Notes under the pieces: model-generated
Told to the model about the DNA's origin: nothing
Databases searched by the model: none
Seen by the model: the letters and a program-made list of their open reading frames with translations, nothing else
Position numbers and translations under genes: made by a program
Part shown: in pieces, positions 28,240-39,187 of the stretch
How the letters are laid out: every line of letters begins with the position of its first letter
How positions within the stretch are numbered: the stretch's first letter is position 1
Source of the DNA: Asterochloris sp. CNOR1
Taxonomy: Eukaryota; Chlorophyta; Trebouxiophyceae; Trebouxiales; Trebouxiaceae
Direction of reading: 5' to 3'
DNA: 64,000 nt
Assembly: GCA_963969365.1 (NCBI GenBank)
Contig: OZ017749.1
Location: 1,798,001-1,862,000 of the forward strand

Positions 28240-31200
28240 ATGGCGGACAATGATGACCCCGAAACACCGAGTGCAACGCCCACAGCTGAGGGCCTCACAG
28301 CAAAGGAGCGGCAGGCTGCTGAGAAGCACGCCACCAAGGCAGGGCTACAAATACCTGCAGGCACAGGTGAGCCAGTGGTCAGGGTCGTCCAGCCATGCAG
28401 CTGACATTCACAGCAGCAACGCAGAGCAGTTTGCCAGTGCGTCTCTTCCCTGGCACCCTTGCCAGCTCCGCTACAACAACAGCACTGGCAGCTTGAGGTC
28501 AGCAAGCTGCAGCAGCTGCAGCTACCAGCCCGTCACCAGCAGGCTTTGCTTTTGCATGAGCCCACCAGCCAGATGACAGGCTCTCATATGGTTTCCCTGC
28601 AGTTGCATTGTGCTGCTAGCTAGCTGCTGCTTGCCTGCAGCCAGCCTTACGGCATGTGTCTGGCCAGGAGCCAGTTGCTAAAACAACATGCCGTGCATCT
28701 GCACCTGCACCCCTTGCAGGCCATGCGCTTATCTGAAATTTTGCTGCTTACCATTTGCTTAAGCTGTCTGTCAGATGAAGGCATGCTGAATGATATAGAC
28801 GCTGCATTTGCCCTCAATAATCATCAGGAATGCAGCCTGCAACCATTGAGCAACTTCTTGCAGGCGATGCCCCCAAACAGTACATGGCCAAGCCCTTCAA
28901 CACCCCCTTCCAGGATAAGCTGAAGAGGCCGTCTGCATTGTATCCGGAGGAGAAGGACTTCAAGCGTTACCGCAGAGCCACCACGGTGAGCAGCTTGGTG
29001 GCGTCGGTATCCAGCCCCGCAGGACCCGGGGGTGCCCAACATGTGCTACTGCTGCCAGCAGAGCCACCATGGGGGGCCTGTGATGCTGCCCTGCACATGC
29101 TGTTGCTCCTTGCAGAGTTGCCATGGTGAGTAGCTTGGTACAGCAATCTGCCCTGCATAGCCTGTGGCATTGCTCTTCATGTGATCCGGAGCCAGCAGGG
29201 TCAGCACGGTGAGTGGCTGAGCAACGCCAGCCTGCTGCAGATCTGCAGTGTTGCCGAGCACATGCTAAAGCTTCCAGGCGGAACTCTGGGTGCCCATGTT
29301 CCCCATACTTTGTATTTGTGGGTCCTGTCGTGATGCCCTCTGCATGCTGCCGTCTCCAGCAAGGTGGCAGCGAGCAGCAACAAGGCCTCTCAGCGTCCAG
29401 AGCTACGCCAATCTGGCCTGCTTATGGCAGAGGGTGCGACATGATGAGCCACAATGCATGCCCTGCACCTTTGTGCTGTCCTGTGTACTGCTTGATGCAT
29501 GTAGCTATCGCGTGCAAGCTGAGTTGCCCAGGCTGGATCACCTTGCACTGCTCATCAGCAGTGGGCAGCCCGACAATGCGTGTAGCGTACTGCTTGATGG
29601 TGAGTGCCTGCAGTAGATGGCCACCCTGCAAGCCACTCTAGTGCCCACCTGCCTGCAGCCGCCGGATGCCTGTCGATGGCACTGCCCATGCAGCCCAGAG
29701 CAGCACTCAATCAGTTACTATATTCACTTGCAGGTTAACTGGATCGGCATGATCTCATTCATAACCTACATCTGTGCGCTAGGCTTCTACCTATGGGTAC
29801 GTATCACCAAGACCCTGGGGCTGGGGCCCTACATCGCATATGGCTACTTTGTGCTGATTGTGGAGTGCCTGGGAGCCACCACCGTGATCCTATACGGCAC
29901 CAACTTGCTGTGGAACCCTGTCAATGTCATAGACTACGATGATCGAGGCATGCCAAAGGTGTGCTGAAAGATAGCAATCTGCTGCAGATGAAGAGCCGCC
30001 AAACCCTGCTTCGTTTCTCAGCACGAGCCACACATGCCTGTCCTGCCTGTCGTCAACACAGCATTTCTCATGGGATATGACAATTGCAACTGCCTTACAA
30101 TGGTGCTGCAGTTGTCATCACTGCCATGGCTGTCCTCCTCGCCTTTGCGCCACACCCCTGCATTGTCCCAGACACTCATCCCTGCATCAAGCAGCCCACT
30201 GTCACACCGGCCCCTCTGCCGTGTTCTCCTGTGCTGCTGCCTGCCTTTCTCTGCACCTCCCCTCCACACTTCGCAGCCCACTCCAGCAACACCCCCCACC
30301 CTCTTCCCCCTCAATACTTGAGCTGCAGGGTGTCAAGTATTGAGGGGGTTGATGTTGCTCTACTGCAAGCACAGCTTGGTGACCTGCGGCCAGTAGTCCA
30401 TTCCAGCACTGCTGCATCCCTGCAGCCCATCTGTGCTCTCCTTGCGCATCCCTTCCTTACCTCCAAGCCTGCAGATCAATCTGCCCCACCACATGAATGT
30501 TGTGTCCCACCCCTGGTACTCATCCGCCCCCTCAACACTGCCCACCACATCCCTATCAATTAGTCCTGCGCTGGATCCCTGCAGGTCAACCGGCCGTACC
30601 ACATACGCGTCCTGGTGCCCTGCTACAAGGAGTCACTGGACATCCTGCGCAGAACCATCATGGCTGCCTATGACGCCACCATGCCCGATGGCTGCTCCCG
30701 CACCATCTACTTGTGTGATGACGGCAAGGACCCCAAGAAGCGCAAGTGGGTGGACAGCCTGGGGCCCGAGGTGGTTTACGTGTCTGGGCGCAAGCGGCCA
30801 GCAGGTGGGCTTCGTGGTTGGCAGCTTACCATCAAGGACGAGGACAGCGACATATGCTGTTCGTGATCTTGAGCGGCTGTGGGCCTGGCTGTCTAGCCGT
30901 CGCAACATAGTCTGCAGAGCACCTGCTGCGCCCCTGCAAGTGGAGTCCTGTGGCGCCTGCCAGCGAGTTGTTGAGCTGCGCAGAGACGCCTGGGACCCTG
31001 ATCCTGTGGCGCCAGGTAGCACGCTCAAACTGCTTGCTGCAGCAGCGGGCGTTTTCTGCCTGGACTCCAAGGTCTCTGTGCCCATCTCAATACGCAGGGC
31101 TAAAGCTGAATGTGCTGCAGGGGAGATGAATGGAAAGTCTGGCAACATCAACAATGTGTGCGCCCAGATGTACCCCCAGGGCACTAAAGTCCCCGGCACT

Positions 31201-34200
31201 GAGCTGCTCTGCATTTTCGATGCTGACCAGGTCGCCTCCAAGGAGTTTTTCTTGAAGACAGTGCCCCTGTTTGACGGTGGTGAGCCCTGCTGCAGCCCAT
31301 GCTCCTGCTTTTGATCAGGCTGCACCTGCGTTGCAGTCTGCCATTGCTGCCCTTCATCAACTACACGGCTGTCCCCTGCACTTCCACTCAGTCACGCTTC
31401 TATCCTGCGAGTGACAACCACCTAGGCTGTCTTGGAGCTGCCCGGCAGCAATGCTATCTGCCAGTATACTAGCTGCTGCGTTCTGCCAGGTGATGAGAGA
31501 CTGCAAGGTGGTGACCTGTCATGAATGCTCGTTTTGCAGGTGATGATGTGGGCATGGTGCTGTCCCCCCAGTGCTTCCACAACCTGAATCTCCACTCCGA
31601 CATCTTCAACCACTCGAATGTGCACTTCTGGGAGTACATGCAGCCTGGCTATGACGCCCTTGGCTTCATTTCCTGCACAGGTGGCTGTGTCCAGTTGCGC
31701 TGCCATGACTGCCCCATCTGAGCTGCCGAAGCTTTGCTTCAAGGGGCCCTGGAGGGTGCATTTCAGCGGCATACAAGACCGCACGGACTTAAGCTGTAGC
31801 CCCTGGGTTGTGAGCTTAAGTGTTGATAGGCGAACATGCAGCTCAGTACTGCTGGCCCCTTGTTGCAGGAACCAACTTCCTGGTGAGGGCTAACGCCATT
31901 CTGGAGGTGGGCGGCTCGCCCCAGTACACCCTGACAGAGGACTTTGCCCTGGGCATGGAGATGAAGAAGTTTGGGTGGCACTGCAGGTGGGCACCCACTG
32001 CAGACTGTTCTTGCTGCTGGAAAGGTGCTGGTGATGCTGCTGATGAGAGCCATCTTGCACAGAGCCCAGGTTGACTTTGGCTTGGCAATCTCTGCACAGA
32101 GCTCAGGCTGTGGGGTTTACTATGTGTCGGCAAGTGCCTGCCCCTGTTGAGCAAGCCACCTAAGAGTGGCAAATTCCTTGTTCAGCACGTCAGTTCTGTT
32201 GCAAACCAACAAAGCGAATGCAGTCTCTCCCAGCAAGTGGGCACCTCCTTCCAAACCCTGCGAGTTCCAAACTAAACTGCCAGCAGGCCGTGGCGGGACG
32301 CATCTGTCAGGTCATGCTGTGCCTGGCTGCAGGTATGTGCAGGAGTACCTGGCTATTGGAGAGGCGCCTGACCAGATTCGCAATTGCTACCAGCAACGTT
32401 CGCGGTGGTGCAAGGTGGGCACCTACCTGCCACTCCTGTGTTCTGGTCTGCACCTGCCCAATGCTGCACTGCAAGGCAGTGCTTTACCCACCACCTGGCT
32501 GGCGTGTTGTCAATCTGACAAGCAGCGGGCCAGCTGTCCACCGCACCTTGTGGTGGCATGCGCAGCAGTACTTGTTCAAGGCCACTTCTTTGCCGTCTCA
32601 GCAGCCTCCTCTGCCCTTCATGTGCCACTCAGCACCACCAAGCTTTGATACGAGAAATCTCCCTTGCGTGCAGGGTCACTTCCAGATCATGCTGAACAAG
32701 GAGCGCTGCCCTCTCCTCCAGAGGCGTCTGTCCATCCCCATGCGCCTGCTGTACATGTCAGGCGTGTGGTCCTACTTCGTGGGAGCGCTGTCCGTGCCAG
32801 TCTTGTGGGTGGCTGACCAGTCTACTGCCTGAGCTGCTGAATAGCAACAGGCTGCAGCGCAATCTTTTTGCACTTTCTCAGCAATGGCTGCCAGAGGCCT
32901 TCTTCTTGAGCAGCAAGCAGTGACCACAGCTTCTTGGGTCAGCCTGCTGCCTGTGGCCACAGCATGCTGCTTACCCAGGTGGTCAGAAGGCCATGCTGAG
33001 GGCATCACTTGCAGCTGTGCGTCCTGCCTGCAGCATGTTCAGGGCCTGTCTGACAGCATCGGCCAAACGCTCTCTTTTCAGACTGGGCTCATACCATCCA
33101 TTGAGCTGTGCCTTTTGCCTGCAGCGTCATCATCCCCGTCATCACCATCTGGTTTGGCATTTTTCCTATTGTGGTGTCATGGTGGGCAGCCCTGGGGCTG
33201 ACTGTGTACTTTGTGGCCACTGAGATGGTGCTCTACTACGTCCGCAGCTTCAAGCACGTGGAGGCCCTGTGGTTTGCCAACTTGGCCAACCAGATCCTGT
33301 TTTGGACGTATGTCAAGGTGGGCAGCATGCACTGCCATCAAAGGTCTGACTTCTGCAAAGCAGCCCCAATAGCAAATCAGGAACAGAGTTGAGGGAATGT
33401 GTGTTTCCGGGCTGCAGTTGGTCAGTTGTCATTGTAACAGGCAGGGGGGGTCTTGCTTTTGCTGCAGTCACTATCAGCGGAGGATTGGGTTGGATGGGGC
33501 CTGGATCATTGCTCGCAAAGCACGTCTGCACCGACCCTCCTCAGGCAATGTTTGCTCTTGCTGCAGGCTTTCTGGCGTGCCTTCAGCTCCCTGTTTGGTG
33601 GAGGCATCCAGTTCAAGACCACACTCAAGGGTGCCAGTATGCTGATGAACTCCACGCTGCGCGACCTGTGGATGCCTGGACTCATGTTCTTCCTCATGCT
33701 TGCCTCCCTCATCGACGGCCTGGTTCAGCTGTTCAGAAGTGAGTTCAGCAAGTGCTGCCCTTGGCTGCAGCTGCTTACTATGACTGGCATGCTGCATGTC
33801 TGTCCTGCCCCCCCATCATTGCCTGAGCCTTGTGCTGCCCGCTCATCCAATGTTGGCTGGGGCTACTGAAGCGGTTGTCAGCATGCAGCCAGCCCTGTCA
33901 ACATACCACGCTGCCGCATGGCATGACACACCCTCTTGTAGAGCATGCCAGCTGTTCAGCCCCTGCCTGCACTGACGAAGCTCCTGCAGCCAGCAGTGCG
34001 CACCAGTGATGCCAGTGCGCAGCTCTGTCTGCAACACTGACACAGGCTGCCTTGCCAGCTGCTAGCCACGTCATGAGAGGCATAATTACACGCCTAGATC
34101 TCAAGTGCTGACAGTTGCCCAAGGCTCACACACACCTGCCGGCTGTGTCTGTGTGATACCAAGCACAAGCGTGCCTGCAGGTGCCAGCGTCAACTCCCCC

Positions 34201-37200
34201 CTGGCCATCAGTGTGTGCTGGTGCGTGTACAATGGCATTCCCCATTTCCTCATCGTCTACTACGCCTATGTCTCCAAGGGGCCTTCCCTGGCCTGGGTCT
34301 GCCGCATCTGCATGCTCTTGTCCTTTGTGACTGGCGCACTGGCCGTCGGGCTAATGTGGGGCCTCTACCCCAAGCAGTTTGACATGAAGGTGGGTGGTGG
34401 TTGGGGCCTCCTTGGTACTGGAAGGCAGCACAGCTGTGCCTCCGGTGAGAGACATTTTGCTTACGCCCAATTCTGAGCAGCAGACAGCAAGGCCTGCTGT
34501 ACTCTGCTGTGGTGTGCCGATCTGCCACCCGTGTTCTGCGCATTCAAACTCGCACTGCAGCCAGCAAGCTGGCCTGCTGCGCTCATTCTGGGCTCTGTTC
34601 ACTGTGTCACTTTTTGCGTCTGCCTTGTGCGAAGCAAGACTCTGGAGAATTGGCCTGCCCGATGCCCACCCCCCCAGGCCCCCCCCCTCCCTTCAGCACC
34701 TGGTCGTGGCCAGCAAGCATGCTGCTGCAATCTGGTGGGCTTGCTTGCCTTCCCACTGCACACCACATCACCATGTCCCCCTCACTTGGCCGATACTTAC
34801 CCTCCCCTACCTTGTTTGCAGAAAGTCACCCAGTATGCTTTGTACTACATGGACGCTCAGCGTGTGGGAACGCTACCAGCGGACAATGAGGTGTCCTACC
34901 GCAGCAATGCCCTGGTGTTTGAGGAGACTGTTGGACCGGCCAATGGGGACATCAGTGGCGGCTGGCTGGAGGGCGGGGCCCTGGGAAACCTTAAGATGAC
35001 AGTGCCCACTGCCTTCAGCACCAGCCTGCTGGCCTGGGGCCTGATTGCATTTCCACAGGTCAGTCCACTGGGATTGTTGGTTCTTTGCAGCAGGATTCCC
35101 AGCGGGCAGTGCCCACTGTCAGCACTGGCCTCCTGGCCGGGGGCCTCGTTGCGTGCAGCAGATCAGCTTCCTTGAAATGTCGGTCATGTGGCACTTCCTT
35201 CCCTCCCGCAGAAGGGCTTCCAGCTGCTCGACCTGGTTGCCCATGGTGGAGATGTGCAGAGCTGCAGATCAGCTGCTTTGCCTCTCACTGTAGCAGTGTC
35301 TGCAGGTCATAGGCAGCTCAAACAAACACCTGATGCAGGCCACCAACATTCCATGTGCCCCCCCAGCTCGACTCTGGACCCCTGCTTATGCTGTAAACCT
35401 TCTTGCATCAGCAGGCTGCTGCAATTTGCATTTCTGGCAGATCTTTTGCACACCAAACGTGCAGGCAACAGCCTTCACGTCCAGTACAGGCGTCAGTCAT
35501 GCATGTCTCTGCAGCATGGCCTGGCTGTGCTGCAGGGCTACTCACAGGCCAACATGACCACCCGGGCCATGGCATCTGTCCGCTGGGGCTCAGACTATCT
35601 GCTGAAGATGATAGGGCAGGGCGTCAACGGTTCAGAGCTGATCTACCAGGTGCGCAAGCTGCAGGCCTATGGTGTGCTGCAGTGTTGGCCTGCAGCAGTC
35701 TGTCAACATTGAACCACATGGCAGGAGGCAGAAGTGCAGCAGACAGCTTTGAAGGACCAGTACAACACACAGCTGTTGCCAGCGCCATGGCTGCCGTCTT
35801 GCAGCTGTGCAGCAACACCTGGCCCCTGTGCCTTCAGCTGCAGCAGCTTGTACACATGTAGCTGGCAGCAGCTGCAATCCTGCAGCAGGCCTCTTTGACG
35901 TCTCGACCTCTGACCTTCTCGCGCGTAACCTACTCATTCATAGCTAGCTGCCGCCCAGCCCTGCAACAGGCCCTCATGCGCTCTGCCATTCAAGCAGCAA
36001 TACTGCTCTGATCTGCTGGGCCTCTGCAGGTTGGCAACTGGACCACTGACCAGACATACTGGGGCCGCCCGGAGGACATCACTGGTGCCCGCCCTTACTA
36101 CAAAACCATCACAGGTGGGGCATGGGGCACACTTCCCTGGGCTCTAGGTGCTCGTTGCCAATCAGGCTGCTGTGGCTGCTGGTGCTACCCAAGGCCTGAA
36201 GCACAAACTTGTGGCAAGCAGCTGTTGCAGGCTGCATTCAGCAACAAGCCTGACCTATAAAGACATGCATGTAAAGAGCACATGCAATTTGTGCAGAGTC
36301 TCACATTGTGCACTTCTGTGTCGCATCCAGACTGCAGCATGTGGAGGAAGCTGCACACAGCCCAGTCTCCCACATGAAGCTCTGACCACTGGTTTGCTGT
36401 CCCTCCTGCCTGCAGACAATGGCGCTTCTGACTTGGCTGGAGCCATGATCGCTGCCATGGCAGCCTCATCCATCGTCTGGCAGAGCACTGACTACGGCTA
36501 CTCCCAGACCCTGCTGGCTGCAGCCTCTGATCTCTATGCCTATGCCACAGAGGTCAAAGGGCTCTACGCCAGTGCGGTGAGCCTCGCAACTTGCAACCAC
36601 AGTGCCCCTGCATGTGCCAGAAGCGGCCACCAGGGCTGCACTCCGCCTCTGCCTCAGCCCTGCTTTGCTTGCAGCCTGTTTTGGCCAAGCTGTGACCTGC
36701 TGGCTGCCCCCATGCTGGCCCTGCTGACTTGCGACCAGATGCCAGGCCTGACCTCCCCCCTGGGCCTGCCTGCAGGTGACGGTGCCCTACTGCCCCAGCC
36801 CCTACAGCCAGGTCTACCTGGCCTCCCTGGAGACGCTGACCCCCCTGACGCTGTGCACAGCGCAGGAGGCGAACCTGAATGGCAGCGCTGTGGGCCAGTA
36901 CAATGGGACCACCTACTATGACGCCCTGCTGTGGGCTGCCGCCTGGATGTTCAAGGCCACAGGGGACAGTACCTACCTGACAGACTCAGAGGACTTCTAC
37001 GTCCGCCATGTCTACAATGTGAGCAGGCCTGTGGGTGCAGCTGCGGGTGTGCTTGCAGGTGCCACTTGCAGTCTGTGTGTGGAAGCAGGGCTACCTGCAG
37101 GCACAGAACAGTTGGCAGCAGAAGACTGAAACTGGGGACAGCGCACGGGGCTGCCAGCTTGCCAGGTCACAGATGGCTTCCTCGCTGCGTTTTGTGCTTT

Positions 37201-38832
37201 CTGACCGCAGCCGCGCAAGCTCTGCTCCTGCCCTGCTGTAGGAGGGTGGCGGCGCCACACTGACCTATGACTGGTCCAGCTACTACTGGGCTGGCAATGT
37301 GCTGCTGGCAGAGCTGACAGACGGCGGCACCTTCCACCAGCAGAGCCAGCACTTCATGAAGATGTGGGTGTGTGGATCTGGCGGGGTGAGCAGGCTCAAC
37401 TGGCACTGTCAGGGCACCCTCTGGGCAGCCGCTGACCTTGACAACCTAGTGCCATACCAGGCTGCAGCTGCTCTGGCGTGGTGCCAGGCTGGTGCCTGTC
37501 AGTAGCTGCTGTGGATGCCTGCTGCACCTGTGGGGGACGCTCTTGCAGTGCAATGGGAGTCACCGCTGAAGGCAGAGGTGCAGCCAGCCTTGCAGCAGAG
37601 GCATGAGCAATCTCCATGGCACCTGGTTTTGCTCTACAACTGGTGCCAACAAAGTGCAGCTGTCAATGCTCAATGAGATGTCATTCCTGTCCTTGACCCT
37701 GCTGCCACCTTGTGCACAAGGTGGTTTGGACCCTGGCAGTGCAGCTGCCCTCCGCCACAGAGCACAAGCAACCTGCTTGACTCCTTCCAACCCATTTGTT
37801 GCTTCTTCTGCCCCTTGCAAAGCAGCACCTGTCCTTTGCAGTGCACCTGTCTCGCGAAGTCATCAATATCTCCAACGCCCACTACCAGCCTGCCTGCTGC
37901 AGTACATCAAGTTCACACCACTGGGACGCGCCTTCAACAATATTGGCGGCTCTATGACGCTGGGTGCCACCATGAACGCTGCCTTCCTGGCGAGCGTGTA
38001 TGGGCAGTACATCCAGGGAGGCACCAAGGAAAACCAGCAGAAGGGGAAGCGCTACGTCTGCTGGGCGCGTGGCCAGGTAGGTCCTCCTGCTGGCCTGGTG
38101 TGCCTGTTGGGGATGCCTGCTTGGCTGCATGAGGATGCACCAGCACGTTGTCCAGAGAAACTGCTTTCTGGCTGGGAGGCAGGACTCAGCTCAGATCAGG
38201 ACCAGCTGACCGGCTGCTGGAGTCCTGGCCAGACGGTGCCAGCCAGCCCAGCACCACCTGCCTTTTGAAAGTGCTAGCACAGCATGCTGAGGAGCAATGT
38301 GCCCCTCAGGGTCGGGGGAGTGTGTAATGCTGTTATGGGTTGTTGTGAGCAGCGCTCTATTGCAATGCCAGCTGTGAGTCAAGATCTGGCGGGCAGGAGT
38401 GCAGGCTGCACACCCACCACTGTGTGCCTGAGGTGATCACCACATGCCATGCAGAGCCGGTATGTGCTGGGCGATGGCGGGCGCAGCTTTGTAGGCGGAT
38501 TTGGCAAGAAGGCCCCTGTCCAGCTTCAGAACGAGGCCGCATCCTGCCCCAACGCACCGACGGCCTGCAATGCCGTCAACGGCCTGCTGAATCCTCTGGC
38601 TAATCCCCAGGTGCTGTATGGCGCTCTGGTGGAGGGCGGGATCCTGTACGCCCAGGCCACAGACAGCTACACAGACGTCCGCTCAGCAAACAACTCGCGG
38701 ACAATGATTGAGTACAATGCTGGCTTTGCAGGGCTGGCTGCTGGTCTGCAACAGGCTCCTGGCACCTGGGAGCAGTGCCTGCAGGGCTATGGCCAGCTCA
38801 CCAAGGACACCCTGGTATGCGACGTGTCCTAG
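28240..38832 (+). CDS. Fusion of cellulose-synthase-like GT2 glycosyltransferase with GH9-like domain
   Basis: About 1,152 residues from 21 exons in phase: 28240-28366, 28864-28985, 29734-29958, 30585-30804, 31121-31279, 31540-31680, 31869-31986, 32333-32414, 32674-32804, 33125-33317, 33567-33738, 34181-34389, 34822-35058, 35212-35235 (doubtful), 35536-35649, 36030-36114, 36416-36576, 36776-37018, 37242-37385, 37903-38076, 38455-38832. After two membrane helices the GT2 core has every catalytic motif: CDDGKD, FDADQ, TEDF and QQRSRW. GKSGNINN and about six more helices follow. About 13 residues after the last helix a GH9 (endoglucanase) fold starts (AQRVGTLP, then GGW, RWGSDYLL, YWGRPEDI, YDWSSYYWAGN, YVLGD, IEYNAGFAG). 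GT2 should polymerise a beta-glucan at the membrane. GH9 lacks the DAGD aspartates and the catalytic Glu, so it may bind rather than cut. Two genes are the alternative; the GH9 part has no start codon or signal peptide of its own. Confidence 0.85.
30306..30348. repeat. Perfect 16-bp inverted repeat in a GT2-GH9 intron
   Basis: CCCCCTCAATACTTGA (30306-30321) and its exact reverse complement (30333-30348) flank an 11-base loop containing GCTGCAGG. It lies in the intron 29959-30584. Confidence 0.9.
35109..35159 (+). repeat. Degenerate copy of the end of GH9 exon 34822-35058
   Basis: TGCCCACTG...AGCAC.GGCCTCCTGGCCGGGGGCCTCGTTGC mirrors the exon end at 35003-35050 (TGCCCACTGCCTTCAGCACC, then CTGGCCTGGGGCCTGATTGC). 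It sits in the adjoining intron with an internal deletion. Confidence 0.7.
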
Positions 38833-39052
38833 AACCAATGCCGCCGCAGGAGTCCTGACAAACATGTGCCCAGGCATGGACAATTCAAGGGGCTGTCAAT
38901 TCAATGCATCCCAAAGTGAACGACTGCCAATGCAGTAACAACAGAAGGGGTTCGTCTGCAAGCGGCATGTTGAGGATCACATCCCAGGCTTGACATGTCT
39001 TTGCAAGTGATCAACAGCAAGGGGCAATGAAGGGATGAAATGCCACTCTTTG

Positions 39053-39057
39053 TGTAA
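39053..39057 (+). terminator. TGTAA poly(A) signal after the GT2-GH9 gene
   Basis: TGTAA lies 221 bases beyond the stop at 38832, in the convergent gap before the minus-strand gene that ends at 39188. Confidence 0.4.
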
Positions 39058-39187
39058 TGTTCCTCAATGGTGGTAGTGCTGGCCTGGTCCATCCAGAAAG
39101 CGCTCAATGCTGTCAGCTCCCAAAGCTATCATCAAATGCATGAACAGGTTCACTGGTACTGCCTGCCCAGTGATGCTCCCAGTGATG

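Noticed and set aside
30433-31314. 293-codon plus-strand open frame
   Set aside because: It overlaps the GT2 exons in a different frame, is Pro/Ser/Cys-rich, and shows no motif; the GT2 frame explains the region.
30633-31325. 230-codon minus-strand open frame
   Set aside because: Antisense shadow of the GT2 catalytic exons, without motifs.
34390-34821. Gene boundary between GT2 and GH9 parts
   Set aside because: An in-frame stop at 34476 would allow it, but the exons on both sides are in phase, I see no TGTAA signal in the gap, and the GH9 part lacks a start and signal peptide. Kept as the alternative model only.
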